Shown: positions 1 through 6,833 of the stretch, piece by piece
How the letters are laid out: every line of letters begins with the position of its first letter
Position numbering within the stretch: position 1 is the first letter of the stretch
Assembly: GCA_946480525.1 (NCBI GenBank)
Contig: CAMLLA010000059.1
Coordinates: 1 to 14,336, forward strand
Direction of reading: 5' to 3'
Length of the DNA stretch: 14,336 nt
Source of the DNA: an uncultured Asticcacaulis sp.
GTDB taxonomy: Bacteria; Pseudomonadota; Alphaproteobacteria; Caulobacterales; Caulobacteraceae
The notes under the pieces: generated by a model
The model's database searches: none
The model's input: the letters and a program-made list of their open reading frames with translations, nothing else
Told to the model about the DNA's origin: nothing
Position numbers and translations under genes: made by a program

Positions 1-197
1 TGCTTATCCGGTCGCGGCCTACCGGCATGAAGGGGGCGCAGTTCTTCCTGCATCAGCGCATCGAACGCGACGGCATCCTCCTGTGCGAAGCGCAGTTCAC
101 CGCAGTCTGCATAGACTTCAAAAACAAGCCGCGGCGCCTGCCCAAGGCACTCTCTGCCGTCATCGAGGCGACTGTTGCCAAAACGCCGTTAGTCTAA
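1..197 (+). CDS. ybgC: YbgC-family acyl-CoA thioesterase, 3' end only
   Basis: The window opens inside this gene, and the reading frame (codons from base 3) ends at TAA 195-197. The visible 64 residues read like the C-terminal part of a hotdog-fold thioesterase of the Tol-Pal-associated YbgC family: MKGAQFFLHQRIERDG, then a strand containing LCEAQFTAVCID, then a basic KPRRLPKAL tail typical of the family. The catalytic N-terminal half is outside the window and cannot be checked. YbgC hydrolyses acyl-CoA or acyl-ACP thioesters in the cytoplasm and is commonly the first gene of tol-pal clusters, which matches tolQ beginning 96 bp downstream. The family call rests on this tail plus context. Confidence 0.85.
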   Translation, partial: LIRSRPTGMKGAQFFLHQRIERDGILLCEAQFTAVCIDFKNKPRRLPKALSAVIEATVAKTPLV

Positions 198-259
198 AAA
201 GCCGCGACAAAACGCACCAACGCCATAGAAATGTCGCCAAAACTGGTGCAATGTGCCGA

Positions 260-276
260 TTATTCAGGGATTAACC
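260..276 (+). promoter_or_regulatory. CtrA-box-like motif upstream of tolQ
   Basis: TTAT (260-263), seven bases, then TTAACC (271-276) matches the Caulobacter CtrA consensus TTAA-N7-TTAAC with one mismatch in the first half. It lies only 17 bp before the tolQ start. If real it would therefore sit within or just downstream of the promoter and could act as a repressor site rather than an activator site. Motif match only; no binding evidence. Confidence 0.4.
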
Positions 277-293
277 ACATCGGGGACCGCTTC

Positions 294-995
294 ATGGCCG
301 CCACGAACACCGCCGCCGGCTTGGACTTTGTTCAGCTCTTCCTGCATTCCGACTGGGTCATCAAGGCCGTGATGGCTGCCCTTGTCCTGGGCTCGCTGTG
401 GTCCTGGGCCGTGATCATCCAGAAGGTCATGCTGTTGGGCAAGGTCAACAAGGAGGCTGATGGCTTCGAAGGCGTGCTGGCTTCCGGCCGTCCGCTCGAC
501 GATATCGCAGCGGGCCTTGGCACGCATCCGAAGGAGCCGTTCCAGAAGCTGCTGGTCATCGTCACCCGGGTGTGGCGCGATAACAAGGGCAGTGCTTTGA
601 GCGGCGCGAAAGGCGACATCGTCCTCAACCAGGCCGACCGTGAACTGAACCACGTCATCTCGACCGAGGCCGAGTCGATGGAGCAGGGCTTAAGCCTTCT
701 GGCGGTCATCGCCACCGCTTCGCCCTTTATCGGCCTGTTCGGCACCGTCTGGGGCATCATGAACGCCTTTTCTGCCATCGCCTCTCAGGGCGACACCAAC
801 CTGGCGACCGTGGCTCCGGCCATCTCCGAAGCGCTGTTCGCCACGGCGCTCGGCCTGGCCGCTGCCATTCCGGCCTATATCGGCTATAACCTGTTCAACA
901 CCAAGATCGCGCGTTTTGTCGCCCGCATGGAAGGCTTCGCCGACGAGCTGATGGTGTCGCTGACGCGCCGTGTCGGCGACAAGATCGCGAGCTAG
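294..995 (+). CDS. tolQ: TolQ, Tol-Pal inner-membrane motor subunit
   Basis: Of the MotA/TolQ/ExbB proton-channel family, 233 aa, close to the usual 225-235. Three membrane segments can be read: about residues 21-42, 135-160 and 175-201. The second carries SPFIGLFGTVWGIMNAF and the third EALFATALGLAAAIPA, the two most conserved TolQ stretches. Thr151 and Thr184 correspond by motif to the E. coli channel threonines T145 and T178. The long cytoplasmic loop lies between segments 1 and 2. I chose ATG 294 because GGGGA (282-286) sits 7 bp upstream and the product starts at the usual place. An in-frame ATG at 231 would add 21 unconserved residues. TolQ with TolR converts the proton gradient into movement of TolA. 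The tolR ribosome-binding site overlaps this gene's stop codon, so the two are almost certainly co-transcribed. Confidence 0.97.
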   Translation: MAATNTAAGLDFVQLFLHSDWVIKAVMAALVLGSLWSWAVIIQKVMLLGKVNKEADGFEGVLASGRPLDDIAAGLGTHPKEPFQKLLVIVTRVWRDNKGSALSGAKGDIVLNQADRELNHVISTEAESMEQGLSLLAVIATASPFIGLFGTVWGIMNAFSAIASQGDTNLATVAPAISEALFATALGLAAAIPAYIGYNLFNTKIARFVARMEGFADELMVSLTRRVGDKIAS

Positions 996-1004
996 GAGGC
1001 TGCC

Positions 1005-1493
1005 ATGGCCCTTGGTGGCGCATCATCCGGAGGCGGCGGACGCCGCCGTTCCAGCCGTCGCGGTAAGCGCGCGGCCCTGGCCGAAATCAACGTCACGCCC
1101 ATGGTCGACGTCATGCTGGTGCTGTTGATCATCTTCATGATCTCGGCGCCGCTTTTGACCTCGGGCATCAAGATCGACCTGCCCAAGACCGAAGCCGCCG
1201 CACTCAAGGACGAGGGCGATCCGGTGACCGTGTCCGTGGACGCACAAGGCAAGATCTACGTCATGGACGATGAGGCGTCGTTTGATCAACTGGCGCCTCG
1301 TCTCCTGGCCATCACCGGTGGCGATACCTCAAAGCCGATCTATCTGCGTGCAGCGGCAGACGCGACCTGGGAGAAGGTGGCCCAGGTCAGCGGCCGCTTG
1401 TCGAAATCCGGCTTTGTGAAGATCAATCTGATGACGGAAACCATGGGCGGCCAGTCGGGAACGGCTTCCTCCAGCGCAACGGTGACCCGGTAA
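1005..1493 (+). CDS. tolR: TolR, Tol-Pal motor subunit (ExbD/TolR family)
   Basis: 162 aa, single-span inner-membrane protein with a periplasmic C-terminal domain. After a Gly/Arg-rich cytoplasmic stretch (residues 5-23) comes the family signature EINVTPMVDVMLVLLIIFMI. Asp35 in TPMVD is the protonatable residue (E. coli TolR D23), followed by the membrane span to about residue 48 and the SGIKIDLPK segment. The periplasmic part runs from about residue 60 to 150. AGGAGG at 994-999 gives a strong ribosome-binding site that overlaps the tolQ stop codon. The gap to tolA is only 3 bp. TolR dimerises inside the TolQ pentamer, carries protons through Asp35 and can bind peptidoglycan. The sequence looks intact and ordinary. 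Confidence 0.97.
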   Translation: MALGGASSGGGGRRRSSRRGKRAALAEINVTPMVDVMLVLLIIFMISAPLLTSGIKIDLPKTEAAALKDEGDPVTVSVDAQGKIYVMDDEASFDQLAPRLLAITGGDTSKPIYLRAAADATWEKVAQVSGRLSKSGFVKINLMTETMGGQSGTASSSATVTR

Positions 1494-1496
1494 GGC

Positions 1497-2327
1497 ATGA
1501 AACGGTTTAATACCGCCCTTGTCCTGTCTATCGCGCTGCACGCCGGCGTGCTTGCGCTCGCCTATATCAGCTGGAAGACCGCGCCGCCGAAGATGGCGGT
1601 GCCGAGCGTGCCGATCGAGCTGGTCTCCGAAGTGCCGGCGCGTGAGCAGGCGGAAGCCCCGGTCGACGACCTGGCGGTCAAGCCTCCGGAGCCCGAACCG
1701 GCACCGCCGGAACCCGTGGTCGAGCCGACGCCTGTGCCGGCGCCGAAGCTGCCTGTTCCCACACCGCAGAAGCCCGCAACGCCCAAGCCTGAGCCGAAGC
1801 TGGAAAAGAAGCCCGACCCCAAGCCGGTGGAGAAGCCCAAGCCGGATCCCAAGGGCGTAAAGAAACCGGAACCGCAAAAGCCAACCAAACCCAAGACGTC
1901 GGCTGCCGACGATATGCTGGCGCGTCTGGCGGCGGCACCGTCGAAGGCAAATACCAAGAAGGCCGCTCAGGCCAACACGCGCAAGACTGACGGTGCCTCG
2001 AACAGAGGGACTTCACCGGCGGACGCCGGGCTGCAAAACGCGCTTAACGACCTGGGCCGCCGTCTTGGACGGGCGTGGAACCCAAACTGTGATGTTCCGG
2101 GGGGGAATCAGGTGGTTCTGGATGTTACGCTGCGTCTGTCTCCGAACGGCCGGGTCGTGAAGGTCGAATGGAATAATAGCAAGAGCGATCCGACCTGGAA
2201 GGCGGCCTACAGCCGGGCGCGTGCCGCCATTGCGCAACTGGAGCCTTATGAAGGTTTGCCCCCCGATGCCTATGGAATTGATATTCCGTTGGAATTCGAT
2301 GCGCCTTCGGCTTGCCGTAACCGGTAG
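1497..2327 (+). CDS. tolA: TolA, inner-membrane to outer-membrane energy transducer
   Basis: 276 aa, much shorter than E. coli TolA (421 aa). Residues 7-26 form one membrane anchor with Ser11 and His15, matching the first two residues of the S-H-L-S motif that contacts TolQR; the L and S are offset by one. Residues 60-135 are a Pro/Lys/Glu-rich stretch in place of the long helical domain of enterobacteria. Residues 135-175 are polar, and about 178-270 form the C-terminal globular domain ([18 protein letters not shown] to IDIPLEF) that binds TolB and Pal. Cys198 and Cys273 are the only cysteines and may form the disulfide known in this domain. The start lies 3 bp after the tolR stop, so translation is probably coupled. 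Identification rests on position, topology and the C-terminal domain, because the middle is low complexity. Confidence 0.93.
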   Translation: MKRFNTALVLSIALHAGVLALAYISWKTAPPKMAVPSVPIELVSEVPAREQAEAPVDDLAVKPPEPEPAPPEPVVEPTPVPAPKLPVPTPQKPATPKPEPKLEKKPDPKPVEKPKPDPKGVKKPEPQKPTKPKTSAADDMLARLAAAPSKANTKKAAQANTRKTDGASNRGTSPADAGLQNALNDLGRRLGRAWNPNCDVPGGNQVVLDVTLRLSPNGRVVKVEWNNSKSDPTWKAAYSRARAAIAQLEPYEGLPPDAYGIDIPLEFDAPSACRNR

Positions 2328-2428
2328 GATCGGCCTATCTGTCAAAGATTGTGCGCCATCCCGTGGTGCGCGACGCAATTTCGTCCCAAATATCAGTCAC
2401 ATTTGCAGTATCGAATAGAGGACACACG

Positions 2429-3775
2429 ATGCGATCTAGATCAGGAATGTTTCTGGCAAATCGTCGCGCCTTGTTAGGCGGATCGATCGCGGCGGCCGGG
2501 ACCATGTTGGCCACGTCGGCATTCGCCCAGACGGCACCAGCGAAGGTGCGCGTGGACGAAGGCAACATCCAGCCCCTTCCGATCGCCATCGATATCAATT
2601 CGGCCGCTGACGCATCTGGCAACAATCTCGGCGCGCAGATTTCCAAGGTGATCTCGGCCGATCTGGAACGCTCAGGCTTTTTCAAGCCGATCGATCCGAA
2701 CGCCTTTATCGCCCACGAAGCCGATGTCAACGTCCAGCCGAATTTCGACAACTGGAAGACCATCAACGCCCAATACCTGTCCAACGGCCGCGCCGGCACA
2801 GACGCGGATGGTCGCCTGACCGTCGACTTCCGCCTGTGGGACGTGTTCGGCACCAATCAGTTGCTGGGCCAGTCGATGACGGCGACGCCCGAAAACTGGC
2901 GGCGCGTGGCGCACAAGATTGCCGATGCAATCTATGAGCGCCTTACCGGTGAAGAAGGCTATTTCGATACGCGCATCGTTTTTGTCGCCGAAAGCGGCAA
3001 GCGCGGCGCGCGGGTCAAGCGCCTGGCCATCATGGATCAGGATGGCTTCAATCCGTCCTATCTGACCAATGGATCGACCAAGGTCATGACCCCGCGCTTT
3101 TCCGCGGACAGCCAGGAAGTCGTCTACATGTCGCTGAGCGCCGATCAGGCGCGCATCTATATCTTCAATATCGAAACGGGCCGCCAGGAAGCGGTCGGCG
3201 AATTCCGCGGCATGGTGTTCGCGCCGCGCTTTTCACCTGACGGTTCAAAGCTGGCCTTCACGGTCACCCAAGGCGGCAATTCGGACATCTACGTCATGGA
3301 TCTGGGGTCGCGCCAGACGACGCGGCTTACGCGCGACGGCTCGATCGACACGTCGCCGTCCTTCTCGCCCGACGGCAGCCGGATCGCCTTTACGTCGGAC
3401 CGGGGCGGTTCGCCGCAAATCTATGTCATGAATGCCGACGGCTCGAATGTCCGCCGCCTGACCTTCGGCGGCGGGGCCTATTCGACTCCTGTCTTCAGCC
3501 CCAAGGGCGACATGATCGCCTTTACCAAGCAGTCGGGCGGCCGTTTCTCCATCGGTGTCATGAACCCCAATGGCGGCGGCGAAAAGCTTCTGACCTCGTC
3601 CTACCTCGAGGAAGGCCCGACCTGGGCGCCCAACGGGCGCTACATCATGTTCTTCCGTGAGCCGCCGGGCGGTTCTCCGTCCCTGTGGACGGTCGAGGCG
3701 TCGGGCCGGATCGAACGGCCTGTGCCCTATCCTGGCGGGGCCTCCGACCCGGCCTGGTCGCCGCGCCTGAAGTAG
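2429..3775 (+). CDS. tolB: TolB, periplasmic beta-propeller of the Tol-Pal system
   Basis: 448 aa with signal peptide. I start at ATG 2429 because AGAGGA (2417-2422) lies 6 bp upstream and a signal peptide follows directly; an in-frame ATG at 2351 would bury that signal. The leader has a twin arginine (NRRALLG, Arg12-Arg13), a hydrophobic core, and an AFA-Q cleavage site after residue 33, so it may use the Tat rather than the Sec pathway. Residues about 38-175 are the TolB N-terminal domain. Residues 180-448 hold WD40-like (PD40) blades with repeated FSPDGS-x-IAFTSDR units at about 268, 312 and 356. TolB binds Pal or TolA in the periplasm and passes the pulling force to the outer membrane. 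The gene lies 101 bp after tolA, leaving room for a separate promoter, though I could not define one. Confidence 0.96.
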   Translation: MRSRSGMFLANRRALLGGSIAAAGTMLATSAFAQTAPAKVRVDEGNIQPLPIAIDINSAADASGNNLGAQISKVISADLERSGFFKPIDPNAFIAHEADVNVQPNFDNWKTINAQYLSNGRAGTDADGRLTVDFRLWDVFGTNQLLGQSMTATPENWRRVAHKIADAIYERLTGEEGYFDTRIVFVAESGKRGARVKRLAIMDQDGFNPSYLTNGSTKVMTPRFSADSQEVVYMSLSADQARIYIFNIETGRQEAVGEFRGMVFAPRFSPDGSKLAFTVTQGGNSDIYVMDLGSRQTTRLTRDGSIDTSPSFSPDGSRIAFTSDRGGSPQIYVMNADGSNVRRLTFGGGAYSTPVFSPKGDMIAFTKQSGGRFSIGVMNPNGGGEKLLTSSYLEEGPTWAPNGRYIMFFREPPGGSPSLWTVEASGRIERPVPYPGGASDPAWSPRLK

Positions 3776-3833
3776 CGGAAACCTCACGTTTTTATGAAAC
3801 GTTTGCCCCGATAGTTTAATTTTACACTTGTGT

Positions 3834-3859
3834 TTGACAAAACTGGCAGGGCATATGAT
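3834..3859 (+). promoter_or_regulatory. Candidate housekeeping promoter for pal
   Basis: TTGACA (3834-3839) and TATGAT (3854-3859) are separated by 14 bp. That is short for an E. coli promoter but within the short spacing reported for Caulobacter housekeeping promoters, whose -35 consensus resembles TTGACG. An alternative -10, GATGGT at 3857-3862, gives a 17 bp spacer but a poorer match. Downstream lies the near-perfect direct repeat TGTTAACGC (3866-3874) / TGTGAACGC (3879-3887), a possible regulator site. Together they suggest pal can be transcribed apart from tolQRAB. Confidence 0.45.
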
Positions 3860-3951
3860 GGTAAATGTTAACGCAGTTTGTGAACGCTAAAGTCACAAAA
3901 ACTATGCAATAGAGCCGATAAAAGGTTCAACCTGGTGAGAGAGGTGGATTT

Positions 3952-4506
3952 ATGTCGATCAAGACCAAAACCGTTTTAAAAACGGCCCTCGTGGCCTTTG
4001 TGCTGACATCTGTCGCTGCCTGTTCGGACAAGCCGAAGCCGGTGGAGCCGGTGCCTACGCCTCCGGTCGCGACGGCCCCCGAGCCGACGCCGGCACCGCA
4101 ACCCGCTCCGACCCAGCCTGTCCAGAGCGGCATCCTGCCTGGCACGCAGCAGGACTTCATCGTCAATGTCGGCGACCGCGTCTATTTCGACACCGACCAA
4201 TCTTCGTTGCGTTCGGATGCCCAGGGTGTCCTGGCGGCTCAGGCCGCGTGGCTGAACCGTTATCCGGGCGTCAAGATCCGTATCGAAGGCAATGCTGACG
4301 AACGCGGCACGCGTGAATACAACTTTGCCCTTGGCGCCCGCCGCGCCGAAGCCGTCTCGGAGTTCCTGATCTCGAAGGGCGTGGCGCCGGCCCGCATCTC
4401 GACCATTTCCTACGGCAAGGAAAACCCGCTGAACCCCGGTTCGGATGAAGATGCCTGGGCGCAAAACCGTAATGCGCACACGTCGCTGACCTCGGGCGCC
4501 AGGTAA
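3952..4506 (+). CDS. pal: Pal, peptidoglycan-associated outer-membrane lipoprotein
   Basis: 184 aa. The signal peptide ends in the lipobox V21-A22-A23-C24, so Cys24 is lipidated, and Ser25 at +2 predicts outer-membrane sorting. Residues 28-58 are a Pro-rich linker. Residues 72-178 form the OmpA-like peptidoglycan-binding domain with VYFDTDQSSL, GNADERGTREYN and GARRAEAV; Asp117 and Arg130/Arg131 correspond to the diaminopimelate-binding Asp and Arg of the family. The C-terminal motif reads NRNAHTSL rather than the common NRRA, a mild departure. The start follows a purine-rich GAGAGAGGTGG (about 3936-3946). Pal tethers the outer membrane to peptidoglycan and binds TolB. It is followed by a strong terminator and preceded by a promoter candidate, so it may be a transcription unit of its own as well as the end of the tol operon. 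Confidence 0.98.
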   Translation: MSIKTKTVLKTALVAFVLTSVAACSDKPKPVEPVPTPPVATAPEPTPAPQPAPTQPVQSGILPGTQQDFIVNVGDRVYFDTDQSSLRSDAQGVLAAQAAWLNRYPGVKIRIEGNADERGTREYNFALGARRAEAVSEFLISKGVAPARISTISYGKENPLNPGSDEDAWAQNRNAHTSLTSGAR

Positions 4507-4531
4507 GTCTTTTCCCTTTTTTAGGTTGCGG

Positions 4532-4570
4532 ATCAGGCCCCTCACGGCTAACGTGAGGGGCCTGATTTCG
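4532..4570 (+). terminator. Rho-independent-type terminator after pal
   Basis: A perfect 15 bp inverted repeat (4532-4546 with 4552-4566, arms ATCAGGCCCCTCACG / CGTGAGGGGCCTGAT) encloses the 5-base loop GCTAA. It starts 25 bp after the pal stop codon. The following tail TTCGTTT is an imperfect T-tract, but the very GC-rich stem makes termination likely. Confidence 0.8.
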
Positions 4571-4679
4571 TTTGCGCCGGCCGCCGCTGCGCCGAGATCG
4601 TATCCAGCTTTCCAGTACAGCGTTTCGTCGAGATATGCCTGCATGCCGTTACCGCCGCAGCCGACGACCCGGACCATTG

Positions 4680-4697
4680 CCGCTTCAGATGAAGCGG
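4680..4697. repeat. 8 bp-arm palindrome in the pal to CsgG-like intergenic region
   Basis: CCGCTTCA (4680-4687) and TGAAGCGG (4690-4697) are perfect inverted arms with a 2-base centre. Such a tight symmetry resembles an operator for a dimeric regulator more than a transcript hairpin. It lies 99 bp before the start of the downstream gene. Function unknown. Confidence 0.4.
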
Positions 4698-4724
4698 GAC
4701 AAGGCTCTGGGATGTTATTTTGTC

Positions 4725-4768
4725 GCGATATTTATGGCGAAAGGCGCTTACACGTTTCGCCATATCGC
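4725..4768. repeat. Long interrupted inverted repeat before the CsgG-like gene
   Basis: TATGGCGAAA (4733-4742) pairs perfectly with TTTCGCCATA (4755-4764) across 12 bases. The pairing continues outward, since GCGAT (4725-4729) matches ATCGC (4764-4768) if a few bases bulge out of the left arm. It ends 28 bp before the start codon at 4797. It could be a leader hairpin or an operator; no T-tract follows, so it is not a simple terminator. Confidence 0.45.
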
Positions 4769-4796
4769 TCTAGCCTATTGATCGGGAGATTTCCGT

Positions 4797-5750
4797 ATGA
4801 CCACCTCCAAACTGTTGACCAGCATGCTGGCGGCGGGCGCCGCCGTGTCGGCGCTGATGGCCGCACCTGCCGTGTACGCGCAGGCTAAGGCTTCCAAGGT
4901 TCAGCAAACCCAGGACAAGATGCTGTCCGAAATTCCGCGCTGTTCGCAAAAGCTCGGCACCATCACCATTGTTGATGGCGATGACGCTTCGGGCTGGACG
5001 CAGAACAGCCTGGCGCCACCCCAGAAGCTGCTCAAGGTCATTGTGCAGAAGTCCGGCTGTTTCAGCCTGGTGGATCGCGGCGCGGGCATGAATGCCGCCG
5101 CCAAGGAGCGTGAGATTGGCCAGAACCTCGGCCTGCAACGCGGTTCGAACGTCGGCAAGGGCCAGATCAAGGCGGCGGACTTCGTGCTGGTCGCCGAAGT
5201 CGGCAGCGCCGATTCCAACACGGGCGGCGCCGGCGCGGCGGGGCTGATCGGCGGCCTGGTTGGCGGCAAGGCAGGCGCCGTGATCGGCGGTTTCCGCACC
5301 AAGAAGCTCGAGTCCGATGTCGTCCTGTCGCTCACCGATGTACGCACTTCGGAATCGAATTCGTTTGAAGGCCACGCCGCCAAGAACGACCTGAGCTGGG
5401 GCGCAGGCGGCGGACTGGGCTTTGCCGGCGCGGTCGGCGGCGGCTACGAAGACACTGAGGTTGGCCGCATCGTCACCCAGGCCTTCATCGTCGCCTATAG
5501 CGAGATGGTCAACAGCCTGGGTGGTCTCGATGTCGGCGGCAAGGCGGCGGCTCCCGAACGGGCCTTCACCGTCCAGACCGCGACGACCCTGCGCAAGACC
5601 CCGGACCCCAAGGGCGCGGTGGTTCGGGCCCTGCCGGCCGGCCTCACCCTCTATCCGACGGGCGAGAAGAACGGAATCTGGTGGCAGGTCGCCGACGACA
5701 ATGACAATATCGGCTGGGTCAAGAACGACACACTGGCCGCGTCGCAGTAA
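4797..5750 (+). CDS. Exported CsgG-like protein with C-terminal SH3 domain
   Basis: 317 aa. ATG 4797 has GGGAG (4784-4788) upstream and opens a Sec signal peptide ending VYA-Q after residue 28. There is no lipobox, unlike the curli channel CsgG. Residues about 50-240 have the CsgG/DUF-like layout: LLKVIVQKSGCFSLVDR, then EREIGQNLGL, then IKAADFVLVAEV, then a strand pair (SDVVLSLTDVRTSES) and a closing helix (VGRIVTQAFIVAYSEMV). In the middle is a glycine-rich segment (143-165) that could be a membrane-inserting glycine zipper; a second Gly-rich stretch is at 202-217. Residues 255-315 look like a bacterial SH3 (SH3b) domain with LRKTPDPKGAVVRALPAG and WWQV...IGWVKND, often a cell-wall contact. 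Cys49 and Cys88 may form a disulfide. It sits between pal and cpoB, which are usually adjacent, suggesting an envelope role beside Tol-Pal. Exact function unknown. Confidence 0.75.
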   Translation: MTTSKLLTSMLAAGAAVSALMAAPAVYAQAKASKVQQTQDKMLSEIPRCSQKLGTITIVDGDDASGWTQNSLAPPQKLLKVIVQKSGCFSLVDRGAGMNAAAKEREIGQNLGLQRGSNVGKGQIKAADFVLVAEVGSADSNTGGAGAAGLIGGLVGGKAGAVIGGFRTKKLESDVVLSLTDVRTSESNSFEGHAAKNDLSWGAGGGLGFAGAVGGGYEDTEVGRIVTQAFIVAYSEMVNSLGGLDVGGKAAAPERAFTVQTATTLRKTPDPKGAVVRALPAGLTLYPTGEKNGIWWQVADDNDNIGWVKNDTLAASQ

Positions 5751-5769
5751 CGCTTCGCAAAGCCAGCTG

Positions 5770-5794
5770 GAATTAGACGTTTACGTCTTAATTC
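5770..5794. repeat. Inverted repeat between the CsgG-like gene and cpoB
   Basis: GAATTAGACGT (5770-5780) pairs with ACGTCTTAATTC (5783-5794), with one bulged T and a 2-base centre. It begins 20 bp after the stop at 5750. No T-run follows, so it is a weak terminator candidate. It also overlaps the candidate -35 of the cpoB promoter and could be an operator. Confidence 0.45.
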
Positions 5795-5808
5795 GGCCCG
5801 ACTATGGT
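5780..5808 (+). promoter_or_regulatory. Candidate promoter for cpoB
   Basis: TTTACG (5780-5785) and TATGGT (5803-5808) are 17 bp apart, a fair match to a housekeeping promoter. The octamer TATGGTGT at the -10 also occurs before ftsH (8154-8161). Weak, because both hexamers are imperfect. Confidence 0.3.
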
Positions 5809-5827
5809 GTTAGTTCAACACTTTATT

Positions 5828-5847
5828 GCGCCGGCTTCGGCCGGCGC
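5828..5847 (+). other. UUCG-tetraloop hairpin in the cpoB leader
   Basis: GCGCCGGC (5828-5835), loop TTCG (5836-5839) and GCCGGCGC (5840-5847) form a perfect 8 bp GC-only stem with the very stable UUCG tetraloop. It is followed by the pyrimidine run TCTTCTC, not a true T-tract. It lies 32 bp before the cpoB start. It may be a partial terminator for upstream transcription or a stabilising 5' leader hairpin. Confidence 0.55.
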
Positions 5848-5879
5848 TCTTCTCGTGTTACGGGCGGGGAAGAGGTTCT

Positions 5880-6833
5880 ATGACAGAGTATCGTTGCCGG
5901 AAACAATTTGCTGCAGGCTGGCGGACCCATGCCGCGGCCGGACTGACCGGTCTGGCGCTCGTCTTGTCGTTGGGTGCGGGGACCGCCGCACTGGTGTCAC
6001 CTGCCACGGCGCATGCGCAGCTGTTCAGCACCGATGACGATGAGGACGATCCCACTGTGCGTCCGACCGACAACGAGGTGTGGGACGCAAAGAAGCTGCA
6101 GAAGCTGGACCGCAATGTCCGTAAACTGCAACGCACGATCGCCCGCATGGAAGGCAAGGCGCCGAATCCGCCGATCCTGATCGAGCCGGACCCCGAGGTC
6201 GTTGCGCTTCAGGCGACGGTCGATATCCTGTCGCGCAAGGTCGAAGAGCAGAACGGCGGCCTGACCCGCCTGACCGGACAGCTGGAGGAATCCCAGTTCC
6301 AGAACCGTCAGCTGCTGGAGCAGATATCGGCTCTGACCGCGCGGATGGACACCCTGACCAAGCGTGTTGATCTCAATGACGCCCACATCAAGGACATCGA
6401 CGCGGCGTTGGCCCCCCCGCCGCCGCCGCCGCCGACCCTCGGTGATGCGCAGGCGGATTTCGAACGCGCCTACAACATGATGACGTCGGGTCAGACCGAC
6501 GATGCCGAACGCGCCTTTGAGGCTTTTACGACCACATGGCCCGAAGCGTCGCAACTGCCTGAAGCCTGGTTCCGGCTCGGCCAGATTCGCGCCATGAAGC
6601 AGGACTCGCAGGGCGCTATCGCCGCCTATGCAACCGCGCTCAAGGGCTGGCCCAAGGCGGCGTGGGCTCCGGAAGCCACTGTCCGTCTGGCCGGTACTCT
6701 GGCGGACTCGAACCGCCCGTCCGACGCCTGTGCGACGCTCAGCCAGTTCGACAAGCTCTATGCAAAGACCGCGACCGCCGAAAGCAAGTCGCTGGCCAAA
6801 ACGCTCAAGGTCCGGGCGAAATGCAAGGCCTGA
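5880..6833 (+). CDS. cpoB: CpoB (YbgF), coordinator of peptidoglycan synthesis and outer-membrane constriction
   Basis: 317 aa periplasmic protein. I start at ATG 5880, which follows GGGGAAGAGG (5866-5875). An in-frame ATG at 5826 would place the start codon against the leader hairpin. The signal peptide is long (46 aa, cleavage AHA-Q). The acidic DDDEDD patch (52-57) is followed by heptad-rich helices (68-92 and 107-177) for the trimeric coiled coil, a run of seven prolines (179-185), and a TPR domain (188-317) with ADFERAYNMMTSGQTDDAERAFEAF and LGQIRAMKQDSQGAIAAYATAL. This is the standard YbgF architecture. In E. coli CpoB binds TolA and PBP1B and links wall synthesis to outer-membrane invagination. 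A tract of seven C (6412-6418) encodes the start of the polyproline run and is slip-prone. The tilS start lies inside the last codons of this gene. Confidence 0.93.
   Translation: MTEYRCRKQFAAGWRTHAAAGLTGLALVLSLGAGTAALVSPATAHAQLFSTDDDEDDPTVRPTDNEVWDAKKLQKLDRNVRKLQRTIARMEGKAPNPPILIEPDPEVVALQATVDILSRKVEEQNGGLTRLTGQLEESQFQNRQLLEQISALTARMDTLTKRVDLNDAHIKDIDAALAPPPPPPPTLGDAQADFERAYNMMTSGQTDDAERAFEAFTTTWPEASQLPEAWFRLGQIRAMKQDSQGAIAAYATALKGWPKAAWAPEATVRLAGTLADSNRPSDACATLSQFDKLYAKTATAESKSLAKTLKVRAKCKA

Noticed and set aside
1738..1880. Repetitive Pro/Lys/Glu codons in tolA as a DNA repeat array
   Set aside because: This is the expected low-complexity linker of TolA. The units are irregular and keep the reading frame; there is no true tandem repeat.
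3786..3802. ACGTTT-TTATG-AAACGT hairpin as a tolB terminator
   Set aside because: The 6 bp stem is weak and is followed by TTGCCCC, not a T-tract.
3976..4677. 233-codon minus-strand frame across pal and the terminator
   Set aside because: It lies antisense to a certain Pal gene, passes through a terminator hairpin, and its product has no recognisable domain.
6662..6820. Longer N-terminus for tilS
   Set aside because: The extra 53 residues lie wholly within cpoB in another frame, and normal TilS proteins begin close to the ATG at 6821.
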